64,000 nt of DNA, taken from assembly GCA_045538875.1 (NCBI GenBank), contig JAZQEG010000002.1:1-64000 (forward strand). Reading direction: 5' to 3'. A model generated the notes under the pieces. The model did no database searches, was not told where the DNA came from, and saw only the letters and a program-made list of their open reading frames with translations. Each line of letters begins with the position of its first letter. Position 1 is the first letter of the stretch. The DNA is from RGIG4708 sp045538875 (lineage in GTDB: Bacteria > Bacillota > Clostridia > UMGS1810). Shown piece after piece: positions 42,606 through 50,856 of this stretch. Made by a program: the position numbers and the translations under genes.

Positions 42606-42711
42606 ACTCCGCAACCCCTCTACCACCTAATATTTAACGCCTTATAATATCTGGCGTAAACCAAGCGGAGTAAATAACTCCATCACTGTGTGTATTATTA
42701 GTGATGGAGTT
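42606..42711. other. structured intergenic segment before murA
   Basis: Nested and tandem inverted repeats: ACTCCGC (42606-42612) with GCGGAGT (42665-42671) encloses an ACGCC/GGCGT hairpin (42637-42641 with 42653-42657, extended to 8 bp with one bulge). A separate perfect 12-bp hairpin follows (42676-42687 with 42700-42711). It could be an RNA leader, a riboswitch-like element, or an insertion remnant. I could not match it to a known class. Confidence 0.55.
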
Positions 42712-42789
42712 AAATTTATAAACAATGTTTTTATATATATTTAAATCGGACTTTTATGCACCTGTCAATTTTAGGCGCAGGGCAAGTGG

Positions 42790-42819
42790 TTGTAACTTTG
42801 AATATTTTTCCGGCATAAT
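42790..42819 (+). promoter_or_regulatory. predicted murA promoter
   Basis: TTGTAA (42790-42795), 18 bases, CATAAT (42814-42819), 33 bases before the murA ATG. The structured segment lies upstream of it, so the hairpins would not be part of this transcript if this promoter is used. Confidence 0.5.
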
Positions 42820-42851
42820 ATGTAATTGACTACATTGGCGGAGGGATATTT

Positions 42852-44108
42852 ATGAATTCAATAAGAGTAGGGTCAACACACAAATTATACGGTGATGTAA
42901 CCGTTCAGGGTTGTAAAAATGCTGTTTTACCCATACTTGCAGCCACTCTGTTAAATGAAGGGCAAAATGTAATACATAATTGTCCGATGCTGTCGGATGT
43001 TAAAACAACTCTCGATATTTTAAAAGGAATCGGAGCAAAAGCTGCCCTATCAGGCTCAACTGCTGTGATAGACACAAGGGATATTACCGATTACCATATC
43101 CCTGAGCAAATGATGGGCAAATTGCGTTCGTCAATTATTTTGGTTGCACCTATATTGTCACGGTGCAAAAAAGCTGTATTTACAATGCCAGGAGGCTGCG
43201 AAATAGGTACCAGGCCTATAGATATACATCTTGCCTCGTTTGAAAAAATGGGTGTTGATGTTGAATGTAGTGATGGTGTTGTAAGCTGTGATGCAAAAAA
43301 TCTTCATGGGGCCGATATACATTTGCCCGTTCCGTCGGTTGGTGCTACCGAAAATGTTATGCTGCTTGCCTGCAAGGGCAAGGGAGTTACCACCATATAC
43401 AATGCTGCCAAGGAGCCCGAAATATGCGATTTGGCACACTTTTTAAACAGTATGGGGGCAAGGGTTTTTGGTGCTGGTACCGACACTGTTACAATATATG
43501 CCGTAAACCGCCTTGATGAAAGCGAATACACTGTAATGCCCGACAGAATTGAGGCAATAACATTTGCGTGTGCCTGTGCTTGCGCAGGGGGTATTGTAAA
43601 TTTGCACAATATCAATTATAATCATATTAACAGTGTTATGACGCTGCTTTCGTCTATGGGGCTTAATGTAGTTCCGTACTGCAACAAAATGACAGTTTCG
43701 TCAAAAGCAAAACTAAAATGTCCGCAGCTTATTTCCACAAGGCCGTATCCAGGCTTTCCTACAGATGCACAGTCAATACTTATGTCTGTTATGAGTATGT
43801 CGGAGGGCACAGGCAAAATTGTTGAAAATATATTTGAAAATCGCTTAAATCACGCATATGAGCTTTTAAAAATGGGTGCCGACATTGTAGTTAATGGCAA
43901 CAGTGCAATTGTAAATGGCAAAAGCCTTGCGGGTGCCAAGGTTAACTCATGCGATTTGCGCAGCGGAGCTGCACTTGTTATTGCTGCGCTTGGCTGTGAG
44001 GGCGAAAGTATTATAAACAAATGTGAGTATATAGACAGAGGTTACCAAAGCTTTGTGCCAAAGCTCAAGGCTCTTGGAGCACATATCGAAAGGGTTGAAA
44101 GCCAATGA
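42852..44108 (+). CDS. murA: UDP-GlcNAc 1-carboxyvinyltransferase
   Basis: A 418-aa EPSP-type fold. Lys22 and Asn23 in QGCKNAVLP and the active-site Cys116 in MPGGCEIGTRP, the residue that reacts with fosfomycin. It catalyses the first step of peptidoglycan synthesis, with phosphoenolpyruvate as donor. The start ATG has GGCGGAGGG upstream. Translationally coupled (ATGA) to the FtsQ-like gene. Confidence 0.96.
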   Translation: MNSIRVGSTHKLYGDVTVQGCKNAVLPILAATLLNEGQNVIHNCPMLSDVKTTLDILKGIGAKAALSGSTAVIDTRDITDYHIPEQMMGKLRSSIILVAPILSRCKKAVFTMPGGCEIGTRPIDIHLASFEKMGVDVECSDGVVSCDAKNLHGADIHLPVPSVGATENVMLLACKGKGVTTIYNAAKEPEICDLAHFLNSMGARVFGAGTDTVTIYAVNRLDESEYTVMPDRIEAITFACACACAGGIVNLHNINYNHINSVMTLLSSMGLNVVPYCNKMTVSSKAKLKCPQLISTRPYPGFPTDAQSILMSVMSMSEGTGKIVENIFENRLNHAYELLKMGADIVVNGNSAIVNGKSLAGAKVNSCDLRSGAALVIAALGCEGESIINKCEYIDRGYQSFVPKLKALGAHIERVESQ

Positions 44109-44851
44109 TAAGTAAAGTAAAACAATATATACAAAAATATCTGGGTACAAAAAAACAGCAGGGTATATTTGCTGTGCTTATTTTGCTTATTGTTTTTGTT
44201 TCGCTTTTTTCACCGATATACCAAATAGATGATATTGAGGTGTATGGCAACACAACGGTTGACTCAAATATCATAATAAAAGCATCGGGCATAAAGCTTG
44301 GCGAGAGTGTGTTTAAGCTTGATGCAGCATTGGCAAAAAAGGGTATTTCAAAGGTTGCATATGTTGACACCGTTAAAATAAAAACAAAATTTCCAAATAC
44401 AGTTGTTATAAACATTACCGAAAGCACCGAATGTGCATACATAAATTTTGTAGGTGGATATGTAGGCATAGACGAAAAGGGCAAAGCACTTAATGTAAAA
44501 CAAAAGCTCTCGGATGTAACCAAACCTATTGTGTACGGAATTAAAATTTCTAATTTTGAAATAGGCAGCATTGTTGCAATTGACAACGAGCAAAAAACAA
44601 AAGTACTTTTTGAAATGCTCGGGCAAATAAGGTCAAGCGGAATAGAAGATAAAATTCAGTATATGGATATAAACGATTTTGACAATATCACCTTTACTCT
44701 TAAAAGCAAAATTTCGGTAAAGCTTGGCAATACCAACAGCCTTAAATACAAAATTGCATACCTCAAATCGGTGCTCGACGAGCTTGGCGATACCACCGGG
44801 GGAGTTATTGACATTACCGATACAGAAAATGTTGTTTACAATGCAAATTAG
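44105..44851 (+). CDS. ftsQ: FtsQ/DivIB-type division protein
   Basis: A 248-aa protein with a short cytoplasmic N-terminus, a helix (about 18-39), an extracytoplasmic POTRA domain (IDDIEVYGNTTVDSNIIIKAS, about 41-110), and a beta domain. Joins FtsL and DivIC in the divisome. Overlaps murA by four bases. Assigned by position and POTRA fold. Confidence 0.85.
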   Translation: MISKVKQYIQKYLGTKKQQGIFAVLILLIVFVSLFSPIYQIDDIEVYGNTTVDSNIIIKASGIKLGESVFKLDAALAKKGISKVAYVDTVKIKTKFPNTVVINITESTECAYINFVGGYVGIDEKGKALNVKQKLSDVTKPIVYGIKISNFEIGSIVAIDNEQKTKVLFEMLGQIRSSGIEDKIQYMDINDFDNITFTLKSKISVKLGNTNSLKYKIAYLKSVLDELGDTTGGVIDITDTENVVYNAN

Positions 44852-44962
44852 TATAAAATACACAGAAAATATATGTATAAATTAACAAATTGTAAAAATT
44901 TTAAAAAAATACTGGTAATATTAAAATTTGTGTGATATAATTAAGTAGTCTTAATATATCAT

Positions 44963-44982
44963 AGCGTAAATATGCGCTTTTT
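44963..44982 (+). promoter_or_regulatory. terminator-like hairpin in the ftsZ leader
   Basis: AGCGTA/TGCGCT (44963-44968 with 44973-44978, one G-U) followed by five Ts. A TATAAT lies about 30 bases upstream (44935-44940), so the leader may be attenuated. Confidence 0.4.
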
Positions 44983-45031
44983 CACTTAATAGCAAAACAA
45001 CTGATAAAATAAAAAAACGGAGGAAAAGATT

Positions 45032-46096
45032 GTGTTAAATTTGGATATCGAAAAAGATTTAACCGCCAAAATGGTCGTTGTAGGTGTAGGCGGAGGCGGT
45101 AACAATGCTGTTAACCGTATGATTAGCGAAGGTCTTGTTGGTGTTGATTTTGTAGCTATCAACACAGACAAACAGGCTCTTTATAAAATCAATTCTGAAA
45201 AAGTAACTGCAAAAATTCAAATAGGCGAAAAGCTTACAAAAGGCCTTGGTGCAGGTGCAAACCCTGAGGTTGGCCAAAAAGCTGCCGAAGAAAGCAAAGA
45301 AGAAATTAAGAAAGCAATTCAGGACGCTGATATGATATTTATTACAGCAGGTATGGGCGGCGGTACAGGTACAGGCGCAGCTCCTATTGTTGCATCTATT
45401 GCAAAAGAGCTTGGCATACTTACCGTTGGTGTTGTTACAAAGCCATTTTCATACGAGGGCAAAAAGCGTATGACAAGAGCTATTGAGGGTATTGGCAATC
45501 TTCAGGGCTATGTAGATGCGCTTATTGTAATTCCTAACGACAAGCTCGAAGATACTTGCATTGAGCAGACAAAAGTGCTTGATGCATACAAAATGGCAGA
45601 CGGTGTGCTTAATCAGGGTGTTAAAGGTATTGCCGACCTCATTTCGAGCCCCGGTATCATCAATGTTGACTTTGCCGATGTTACCACAGTTATGCGCAAT
45701 TCAGGTATTGCACATATGGGTATTGGCAGAGCCACAGGTGAAAACAGAACTGAAAGAGCAGTTAATATGGCTATCAACAGCCCTCTTCTCGAAACTTCGA
45801 TTGTTGGTGCAACAAAGGTTGTTGTTAATGTAGCAGGAGGCTCCGACCTTACATTGTTTGAGGTTAACAAGGCAGGTGCCCTTATTCACGACCTTGTTGA
45901 CGAGGATGCTGATATTATATTTGGTAACTCTATGGACGAGTCCCTTGGTGATGAAATTGTTGTAACAATTATTGCCACAGGCTTTAACGGTAATGCAGCT
46001 AATGCACTTGATGCAAATGCACAGCAGGATGAAAGCTTCCCAAAATCTGTGTTTGATGAAGACGATGTGGAAATCCCCTCATTTCTTCGTAAATAA
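45032..46096 (+). CDS. ftsZ: cell division GTPase FtsZ
   Basis: A 354-aa tubulin-like GTPase. Glycine loop GGGTGTG (109-115), T7 loop NVDFADVTTVM, and the C-terminal tether peptide IPSFLRK. It forms the Z ring. The GTG 45032 start has GGAGG 8 bases upstream. The unstructured linker before the terminal peptide is short (about 20 residues), which explains the small size. FtsA, its usual membrane tether, is not encoded here. Confidence 0.97.
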   Translation: MLNLDIEKDLTAKMVVVGVGGGGNNAVNRMISEGLVGVDFVAINTDKQALYKINSEKVTAKIQIGEKLTKGLGAGANPEVGQKAAEESKEEIKKAIQDADMIFITAGMGGGTGTGAAPIVASIAKELGILTVGVVTKPFSYEGKKRMTRAIEGIGNLQGYVDALIVIPNDKLEDTCIEQTKVLDAYKMADGVLNQGVKGIADLISSPGIINVDFADVTTVMRNSGIAHMGIGRATGENRTERAVNMAINSPLLETSIVGATKVVVNVAGGSDLTLFEVNKAGALIHDLVDEDADIIFGNSMDESLGDEIVVTIIATGFNGNAANALDANAQQDESFPKSVFDEDDVEIPSFLRK

Positions 46097-46120
46097 TTGA
46101 CAAAGCAGAGGAGTATCAAT

Positions 46121-46573
46121 ATGAAATGTCCGTTTTGTGAATATACCGAGAGCAAGGTTATAGATTCAAGACCTGTTGACGATGGTGCTTCTATCAGACG
46201 CAGAAGAGAGTGTCTAAAATGCGAAAAACGATTTACCACTTATGAGCAAATAGAGTCGGTTCCTCTTATTGTTATCAAAAAAGACGGCAAGAGGGAAGTG
46301 TTTAACCGTCAAAAGCTTATAAATGGTATTTTGCGTGCTTGTGAAAAAACACAGGTAAGCTACTCTCAGGTTGAAACCCTTGTTAATGAAATTGAAAGCG
46401 GTATGCACAACAGATTGGATAAGGAAATTCCTTCCACTCAAATTGGCGAGCTTGTTATGAACAAGCTTAAAGAGATTGACGATATTGCGTATGTTCGCTT
46501 TGCCTCTGTGTACAGAGAGTTTAAGGATGTTAACACATTTTTGGAAGAACTCAACCGAATATTGCGAAAATAA
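46121..46573 (+). CDS. nrdR: transcriptional repressor NrdR
   Basis: A 150-aa repressor. Zinc ribbon with Cys3, Cys6, Cys31 and Cys34, then an ATP-cone domain (about 48-140). It senses dATP/ATP and represses ribonucleotide reductase genes. ATG 46121 is chosen since the zinc ribbon starts there and AGAGGAG precedes it. No nrd gene is in the window. Confidence 0.96.
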   Translation: MKCPFCEYTESKVIDSRPVDDGASIRRRRECLKCEKRFTTYEQIESVPLIVIKKDGKREVFNRQKLINGILRACEKTQVSYSQVETLVNEIESGMHNRLDKEIPSTQIGELVMNKLKEIDDIAYVRFASVYREFKDVNTFLEELNRILRK

Positions 46574-46582
46574 GTGAGGAAT

Positions 46583-46610
46583 AAAGGGATGCCTTCGGGA
46601 CATCCCTTTT
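46583..46610 (+). promoter_or_regulatory. hairpin between Shine-Dalgarno and start of the dus gene
   Basis: AAAGGGATG (46584-46592) pairs with CATCCCTTT (46601-46609). GAGGA (46576-46580) is upstream and the ATG 46619 is downstream with no nearer ribosome site. Folding would bring the two within about 10 bases. Alternatively the hairpin with its short T run is a terminator for nrdR. Confidence 0.5.
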
Positions 46611-46618
46611 AAATTGTT

Positions 46619-47596
46619 ATGAAAATAGGAAATGTAATATTAAAAAATAATATATTTTTGGCCCCTATGGCAGGCATAACCGATTTGCCTTTTCGCATTA
46701 TGTGCAAAAAGTACGGGGCAGGGCTTGTGTATACCGAAATGATAAGCTCAAAGGCACTATTTTACGATGACAAAAAAACCATGAGCCTTATTGCAACACA
46801 CGAGCAGGAAAAGCCCTTTGCTGTGCAAATTTTTGGCAGTGACCCCGACATTATGGCAAAAACTGCATACAAAGCGTTAAGTACGGGTGCATCAATAATA
46901 GACATAAATATGGGCTGCCCTGCACCAAAGGTTGCAAACAATGGTGACGGCAGTGCATTGCTTGAGCAACCAAAACTCATTGGCAAAATTGTAAAAAGTG
47001 TGTTATCGGCTGTAAATGTGCCTGTAAGCTGCAAAATACGCAGCGGCTTTAAAGAGGTTGCAGATGTTGAATATATTGCAAAAACAATTGAGCAAAACGG
47101 AGCATCTGCAATAACAGTGCACCCCCGCACACGCCAAATGTACTATTCGGGTACTGCAGACCGCAGCATTATAAAGCTTGTAAAGCAAAGCGTGTCAATC
47201 CCTGTTATTGGCAATGGCGATATTTTTGATGCTCAAAGTGCAAAAAATATGATAGACTATACAGGTTGTGACGCCGTAATGGTTGCACGCGGTTCACAAG
47301 GTAATCCTTTTATATTTAGGCAGATAAACGAGCTGTTTAAAAATGGTAAGGTAGAGTTTTACCCAACCAACAGTCAAAAATTAGACGCCATGTGCGAGCA
47401 CATAGATATGCTTGTAGAGCAAAAGGGCGAGTATATTGGTGTAAGGGAGGCTCGCAAGCACATTGCATGGTACATTAAGGGTATGAAAGACAGTGCAAAA
47501 ATGCGCGAGAGTGTGTGCAAAATATCTACATATGATGAATTAAAAAACAAAATAGATGAGTACCGTAAAATAGTAAAAAACGAGGCAAATCAATGA
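46619..47596 (+). CDS. dusB: tRNA-dihydrouridine synthase
   Basis: A 325-aa FMN enzyme. N-terminal LAPMAGITDLPFR, substrate motif NMGCPAPKVANNGDGSALL with the active-site Cys of GCP, KIRSGF, HPRTRQMYY and GNGDIFD. It reduces uridines in tRNA. The start is at ATG 46619, which matches the family but lacks an adjacent Shine-Dalgarno; see the hairpin just before it. Confidence 0.95.
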   Translation: MKIGNVILKNNIFLAPMAGITDLPFRIMCKKYGAGLVYTEMISSKALFYDDKKTMSLIATHEQEKPFAVQIFGSDPDIMAKTAYKALSTGASIIDINMGCPAPKVANNGDGSALLEQPKLIGKIVKSVLSAVNVPVSCKIRSGFKEVADVEYIAKTIEQNGASAITVHPRTRQMYYSGTADRSIIKLVKQSVSIPVIGNGDIFDAQSAKNMIDYTGCDAVMVARGSQGNPFIFRQINELFKNGKVEFYPTNSQKLDAMCEHIDMLVEQKGEYIGVREARKHIAWYIKGMKDSAKMRESVCKISTYDELKNKIDEYRKIVKNEANQ

Positions 47597-47626
47597 TACA
47601 ATCACATTGTTTGCCTCGTTTTTGTT
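47577..47626. terminator. bidirectional terminator, dus and gatD
   Basis: A long stem with one bulge, 47580-47595 with 47605-47619, plus A and T tracts on each side, between convergent genes. Confidence 0.85.
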
Positions 47627-47632
47627 ATGCTT

Positions 47633-48334
47633 TTATTTTATATATTTGTTAATGATATATTCGTTTGCCTTTGTTTCAAATTCATCATCCAAAGGCAAAA
47701 GCTCAGTATCATCCCCATATTTTTTTGTAATTGCACATTTAATAATGTAATCTGCAATTTCGGGGTTTTTTGGCAGCAGCGGGCCGTATATATAGGTACC
47801 TATAAGGTTTTTGTATACAATTCCTTCGTCTGCCTCATATGGAAATACAACTTTTCCGAGCGGTTTGATGCTGTGTGCAATTGTAGTGTGGCTTTTGTTT
47901 ATAAAGCCCGTTATTTTTGTTTTAAACAACTCACTTTCAACAATGCAATCGCTTGTTATTTTTTTATCTTTTTTTGTTACTGTGTCTAAAACACCAACAC
48001 CTTGTATTATTTTGCCGCCAATTTCTGACTTTTGTCCAAGCATTTGATATCCGCTGCATATTGCAAGAGTGCAACCGCCGTTTTCTATATAATTTTTGAG
48101 CTCGTCTTTTTGCTGTTTTAATTTTTGGCAAATGTCCTCAAAGTTGTTGTCTGTGCCGCCGCCTATATACAAAATATCTGTGTTTTCAAAGTCTATTTTG
48201 TCGTTGCCAAAGTACTCTGTTACAGTTGAGTCAATGCATCTTTTGTTAAGCCTGTAGCAAAGTGTTGTAATGTTGCCTTTGTCACCGTAAAGGTTGAGTA
48301 CATCGGGGTATAAATGCGCAATTGTAATTTTCAT
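47633..48334 (-). CDS. gatD: lipid II isoglutaminyl synthase, glutaminase subunit GatD
   Basis: A 233-aa class I glutamine amidotransferase-like protein. Nucleophile Cys93 in LAICSGYQ. The family's GTYxHGPLLPKNP motif appears as GTYIYGPLLPKNP (179-191), so the His expected at position 183 is Tyr. With MurT it amidates the D-Glu of lipid II. If the His is required, ammonia supply could be reduced or another residue may take over. Downstream of murT with a 3-base gap. Confidence 0.9.
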   Translation of the reverse strand: MKITIAHLYPDVLNLYGDKGNITTLCYRLNKRCIDSTVTEYFGNDKIDFENTDILYIGGGTDNNFEDICQKLKQQKDELKNYIENGGCTLAICSGYQMLGQKSEIGGKIIQGVGVLDTVTKKDKKITSDCIVESELFKTKITGFINKSHTTIAHSIKPLGKVVFPYEADEGIVYKNLIGTYIYGPLLPKNPEIADYIIKCAITKKYGDDTELLPLDDEFETKANEYIINKYIK

Positions 48335-48337
48335 TGT

Positions 48338-49684
48338 CTACTCCTCCTTTTGTTCCAGTGATTTTAATATCTGCTGTGTTTTAAAAAGCTCGGTATAGTT
48401 TACAAGCACATAGCATATTTCACCATTTTGGGCTATAAGCTGTTTTAGAGTTTGCTCATTGTTGTCTTTTGCCTCAACATTTTCAAAGCCCGCGTATTTA
48501 AGCCTGAGTGCAAGGTCGTACTTTCGCATACCGCCTGCAACAATTGTATTTACATTTGCAAATTTTAAGTTTTCTGCGTCCATATCCCACAGCCACGAAA
48601 TATCACATCCGTCAGATGGGTTGTCGTTTACTGCAATAATTACATCCTTGCTGCGTTTGTCATTTGCAAGGGTTGCTATTGCCTGGTTAAACCCTGCAGG
48701 GTTTTTTGAAAGGTTTAAAACAACTGTTTTGCCGCCTATTGTAAAAGTTTCCATTCTGCCAATTTGCGGTTTGTAATTGTTGTAAACCTCGTTTATGCTT
48801 TGTGTGCATAGGTTTGCACTCTCATATGCACAAAAAGATGCCAGTACATTATATATGTTGTAAAAACCGCGGTAGTTAAGCGAAAGGTTTAATGCAGTGT
48901 CTTTGTAATTTACATCAAAGGACATTCCGTTTTCGAGATTGATATTAACTGCACCGTAATCGCAGTGGGGGCGCTTAAAATCACATTTTGGGCATTCAAA
49001 GCTGCCAAGCTGACTGTAATGGTAGTAGTTGTATTTAAGCTCTGCTCCGCATTTGGGGCAATTTCGGCCTTCTCTTGTTTCGGCAATATTGTTACTGCTG
49101 CAATCCTGGTCAATTCCGTAGTAAAGGCACTTTCTGTCTTTTCCGAGCTGCACGCACAAGGGGTCGTCGGCGTTGAGTATCAGTGTTGCATCGGGCACCT
49201 TTTGGATTGCCTCATCAAGCAATGCGGCTGTCATTTCGGTTTCGCCGTAGCGGTCCATCTGGTCGCGGAACAAATTTGTTACAACAATTTTATCGGGCTT
49301 TACATAGTTTACAATGTGCCTGAGGCTTGCTTCATCACATTCTATTGCCGCATAATCGCAGTTGAGTTTGCCGTTTAGTTTTGCTTTGCTTATAAAGCTG
49401 CACGCAACTCCTGGAAGCATATTTGCGCCCACATTGTTGCACACAACCATTGCCCCTGTGGATTGGAGCAGCTCACAAAGCAGGTTGTTTGTTGTGGTTT
49501 TGCCGTTGGTGCCGCATACTGCAATTATTTGGTGTTTTACCTGATTTGACAGCCTTTTAAGCAACCCGGGCGAAATTTTCATTGCAACAGTACCAGGGCC
49601 TGATGAGCCTTTTTTGCCCATCATTTTGCTAATGCCAATGAGTGTTTTACATGCTGCTATTGCTATTGAATCTCGTATATTCAC
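48338..49684 (-). CDS. murT: lipid II isoglutaminyl synthase, ligase subunit MurT
   Basis: A 448-aa Mur ligase-like protein. ATP loop GTNGKTT (about 59-65), a zinc ribbon insert with CPKCG and CPKC (about 211-240), and a C-terminal DUF1727 domain (NDNPSDGCDISWLWD). It activates D-Glu of lipid II for amidation with ammonia from GatD. The GTG at 49682-49684 is preferred because AAAGGAG lies 9 bases upstream; the TTG 18 bases earlier overlaps that site. Note that true murD, murC and murB are absent from this window. Confidence 0.95.
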   Translation of the reverse strand: MNIRDSIAIAACKTLIGISKMMGKKGSSGPGTVAMKISPGLLKRLSNQVKHQIIAVCGTNGKTTTNNLLCELLQSTGAMVVCNNVGANMLPGVACSFISKAKLNGKLNCDYAAIECDEASLRHIVNYVKPDKIVVTNLFRDQMDRYGETEMTAALLDEAIQKVPDATLILNADDPLCVQLGKDRKCLYYGIDQDCSSNNIAETREGRNCPKCGAELKYNYYHYSQLGSFECPKCDFKRPHCDYGAVNINLENGMSFDVNYKDTALNLSLNYRGFYNIYNVLASFCAYESANLCTQSINEVYNNYKPQIGRMETFTIGGKTVVLNLSKNPAGFNQAIATLANDKRSKDVIIAVNDNPSDGCDISWLWDMDAENLKFANVNTIVAGGMRKYDLALRLKYAGFENVEAKDNNEQTLKQLIAQNGEICYVLVNYTELFKTQQILKSLEQKEE

Positions 49685-49705
49685 CTTAATAGCTCCTTTC
49701 AAAAA

Positions 49706-50716
49706 CTACAGCTTTAATTTAAGGTCGTTTGGCTTTATCCAGTTAATCCTTTTAAGTAATGCCGAAAACATCGGTGTGAGTACTGCAGGTATTACAAAGC
49801 ACACCAAAATCATACCAACAAGCTTAAATGTGTTAAAGCCTGCATCTGTCATAAGTCCTATTGGGCCTACAATACCGCAGGTACCCATACCCGATGCTAT
49901 TGCAACAGGGTTTTCGAGTTTAAAAATTATTGTTGATACAGGGCCTGTAATTGCACTTGTAAGTATAGACGGAATCCATATCCGAGGGTTTTTCATAATG
50001 TTGCCCATTTGCAGCATACTTGTGCCTAAGCCCTGAGCAACAATTCCGCCAAAGCCGTTTTCTTTATAGCTCATAAATGCAAAGCCAATCATTTGTGCAC
50101 AGCAGCCAGCTGTTGCCGCACCTCCTGCAAGCCCAACAAGCCCAAGCGATGCACAAATTGCAGCAGAGCTTATGGGCAGTGTGAGGCATATGCCCACAAC
50201 AACCGAAACAAGCATACCCATCCAAAAAGGTTCAAGCTCAATGCATGTCATAATAAAGCTGCCAAATGCAGCCATTACAGACGAAACTGCAGGGCTTACA
50301 AACATAGCCATAGCTGTACCTGCCGCAATGGTAACGGTAGGTGTTACAAGTATGTCTATTTTTGTTTCCTTGCTGACTATTTTGCCAAGCTCACATGCAA
50401 CAACAACTGCCACAAATGTACCCATAGGCCCACCAAGAGTGTTTGATGCAAAGCCTACTGCGCAAAGCGAAAGCAAAACAAGGTTTGGTGCATTCATTGC
50501 GCTGCCTATTGCCACTGCCATTGCAGGGCCTGTTGCATTTGTTGCATATTCCTTCATTGTGGCAAAAAATTCTATTCCCGTTTTGTCATACACAGTGCCA
50601 AATATTGTGCCTATAAGCAGTGATGCAAATAGGCCAAGTGCCATTGCCCCCAAAGCATCAATAAAATATGCTTTAAATGAAATGTTGATGTTTTTGCGTT
50701 TTAAAAATTTTTTCAT
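49706..50716 (-). CDS. PTS-type sugar transporter subunit IIC, orphan
   Basis: A 336-aa membrane protein with about eight to ten helices and glycine/alanine-rich loops, matching the PTS_EIIC_2 family (about residues 10-330). IIA and IIB domains are neither fused nor adjacent, so phosphotransfer partners would be elsewhere, or the protein is a facilitator of another kind. Transcribed in the same direction as murT-gatD with a 21-base gap, so the three may be one operon. Substrate unknown. Confidence 0.85.
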   Translation of the reverse strand: MKKFLKRKNINISFKAYFIDALGAMALGLFASLLIGTIFGTVYDKTGIEFFATMKEYATNATGPAMAVAIGSAMNAPNLVLLSLCAVGFASNTLGGPMGTFVAVVVACELGKIVSKETKIDILVTPTVTIAAGTAMAMFVSPAVSSVMAAFGSFIMTCIELEPFWMGMLVSVVVGICLTLPISSAAICASLGLVGLAGGAATAGCCAQMIGFAFMSYKENGFGGIVAQGLGTSMLQMGNIMKNPRIWIPSILTSAITGPVSTIIFKLENPVAIASGMGTCGIVGPIGLMTDAGFNTFKLVGMILVCFVIPAVLTPMFSALLKRINWIKPNDLKLKL

Positions 50717-50856
50717 TTGTTATCATCCCTTTGTTATCATTTTTTTGTAAATTAATACTATTTTATACCAAGTTTAAAAAAAGTTCAACACTTTAAGTGG
50801 TATTTTATGCATAATTAGTCATTTGGCATATATTTATATAATGGAAAGGAGTTTTT

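Noticed and set aside
42606..42711. Twister or hammerhead ribozyme, or lysine riboswitch on the reverse strand
   Set aside because: Some short motifs (CCAAGC, GGTAGAGG) look similar, but the conserved cores are incomplete on both strands.
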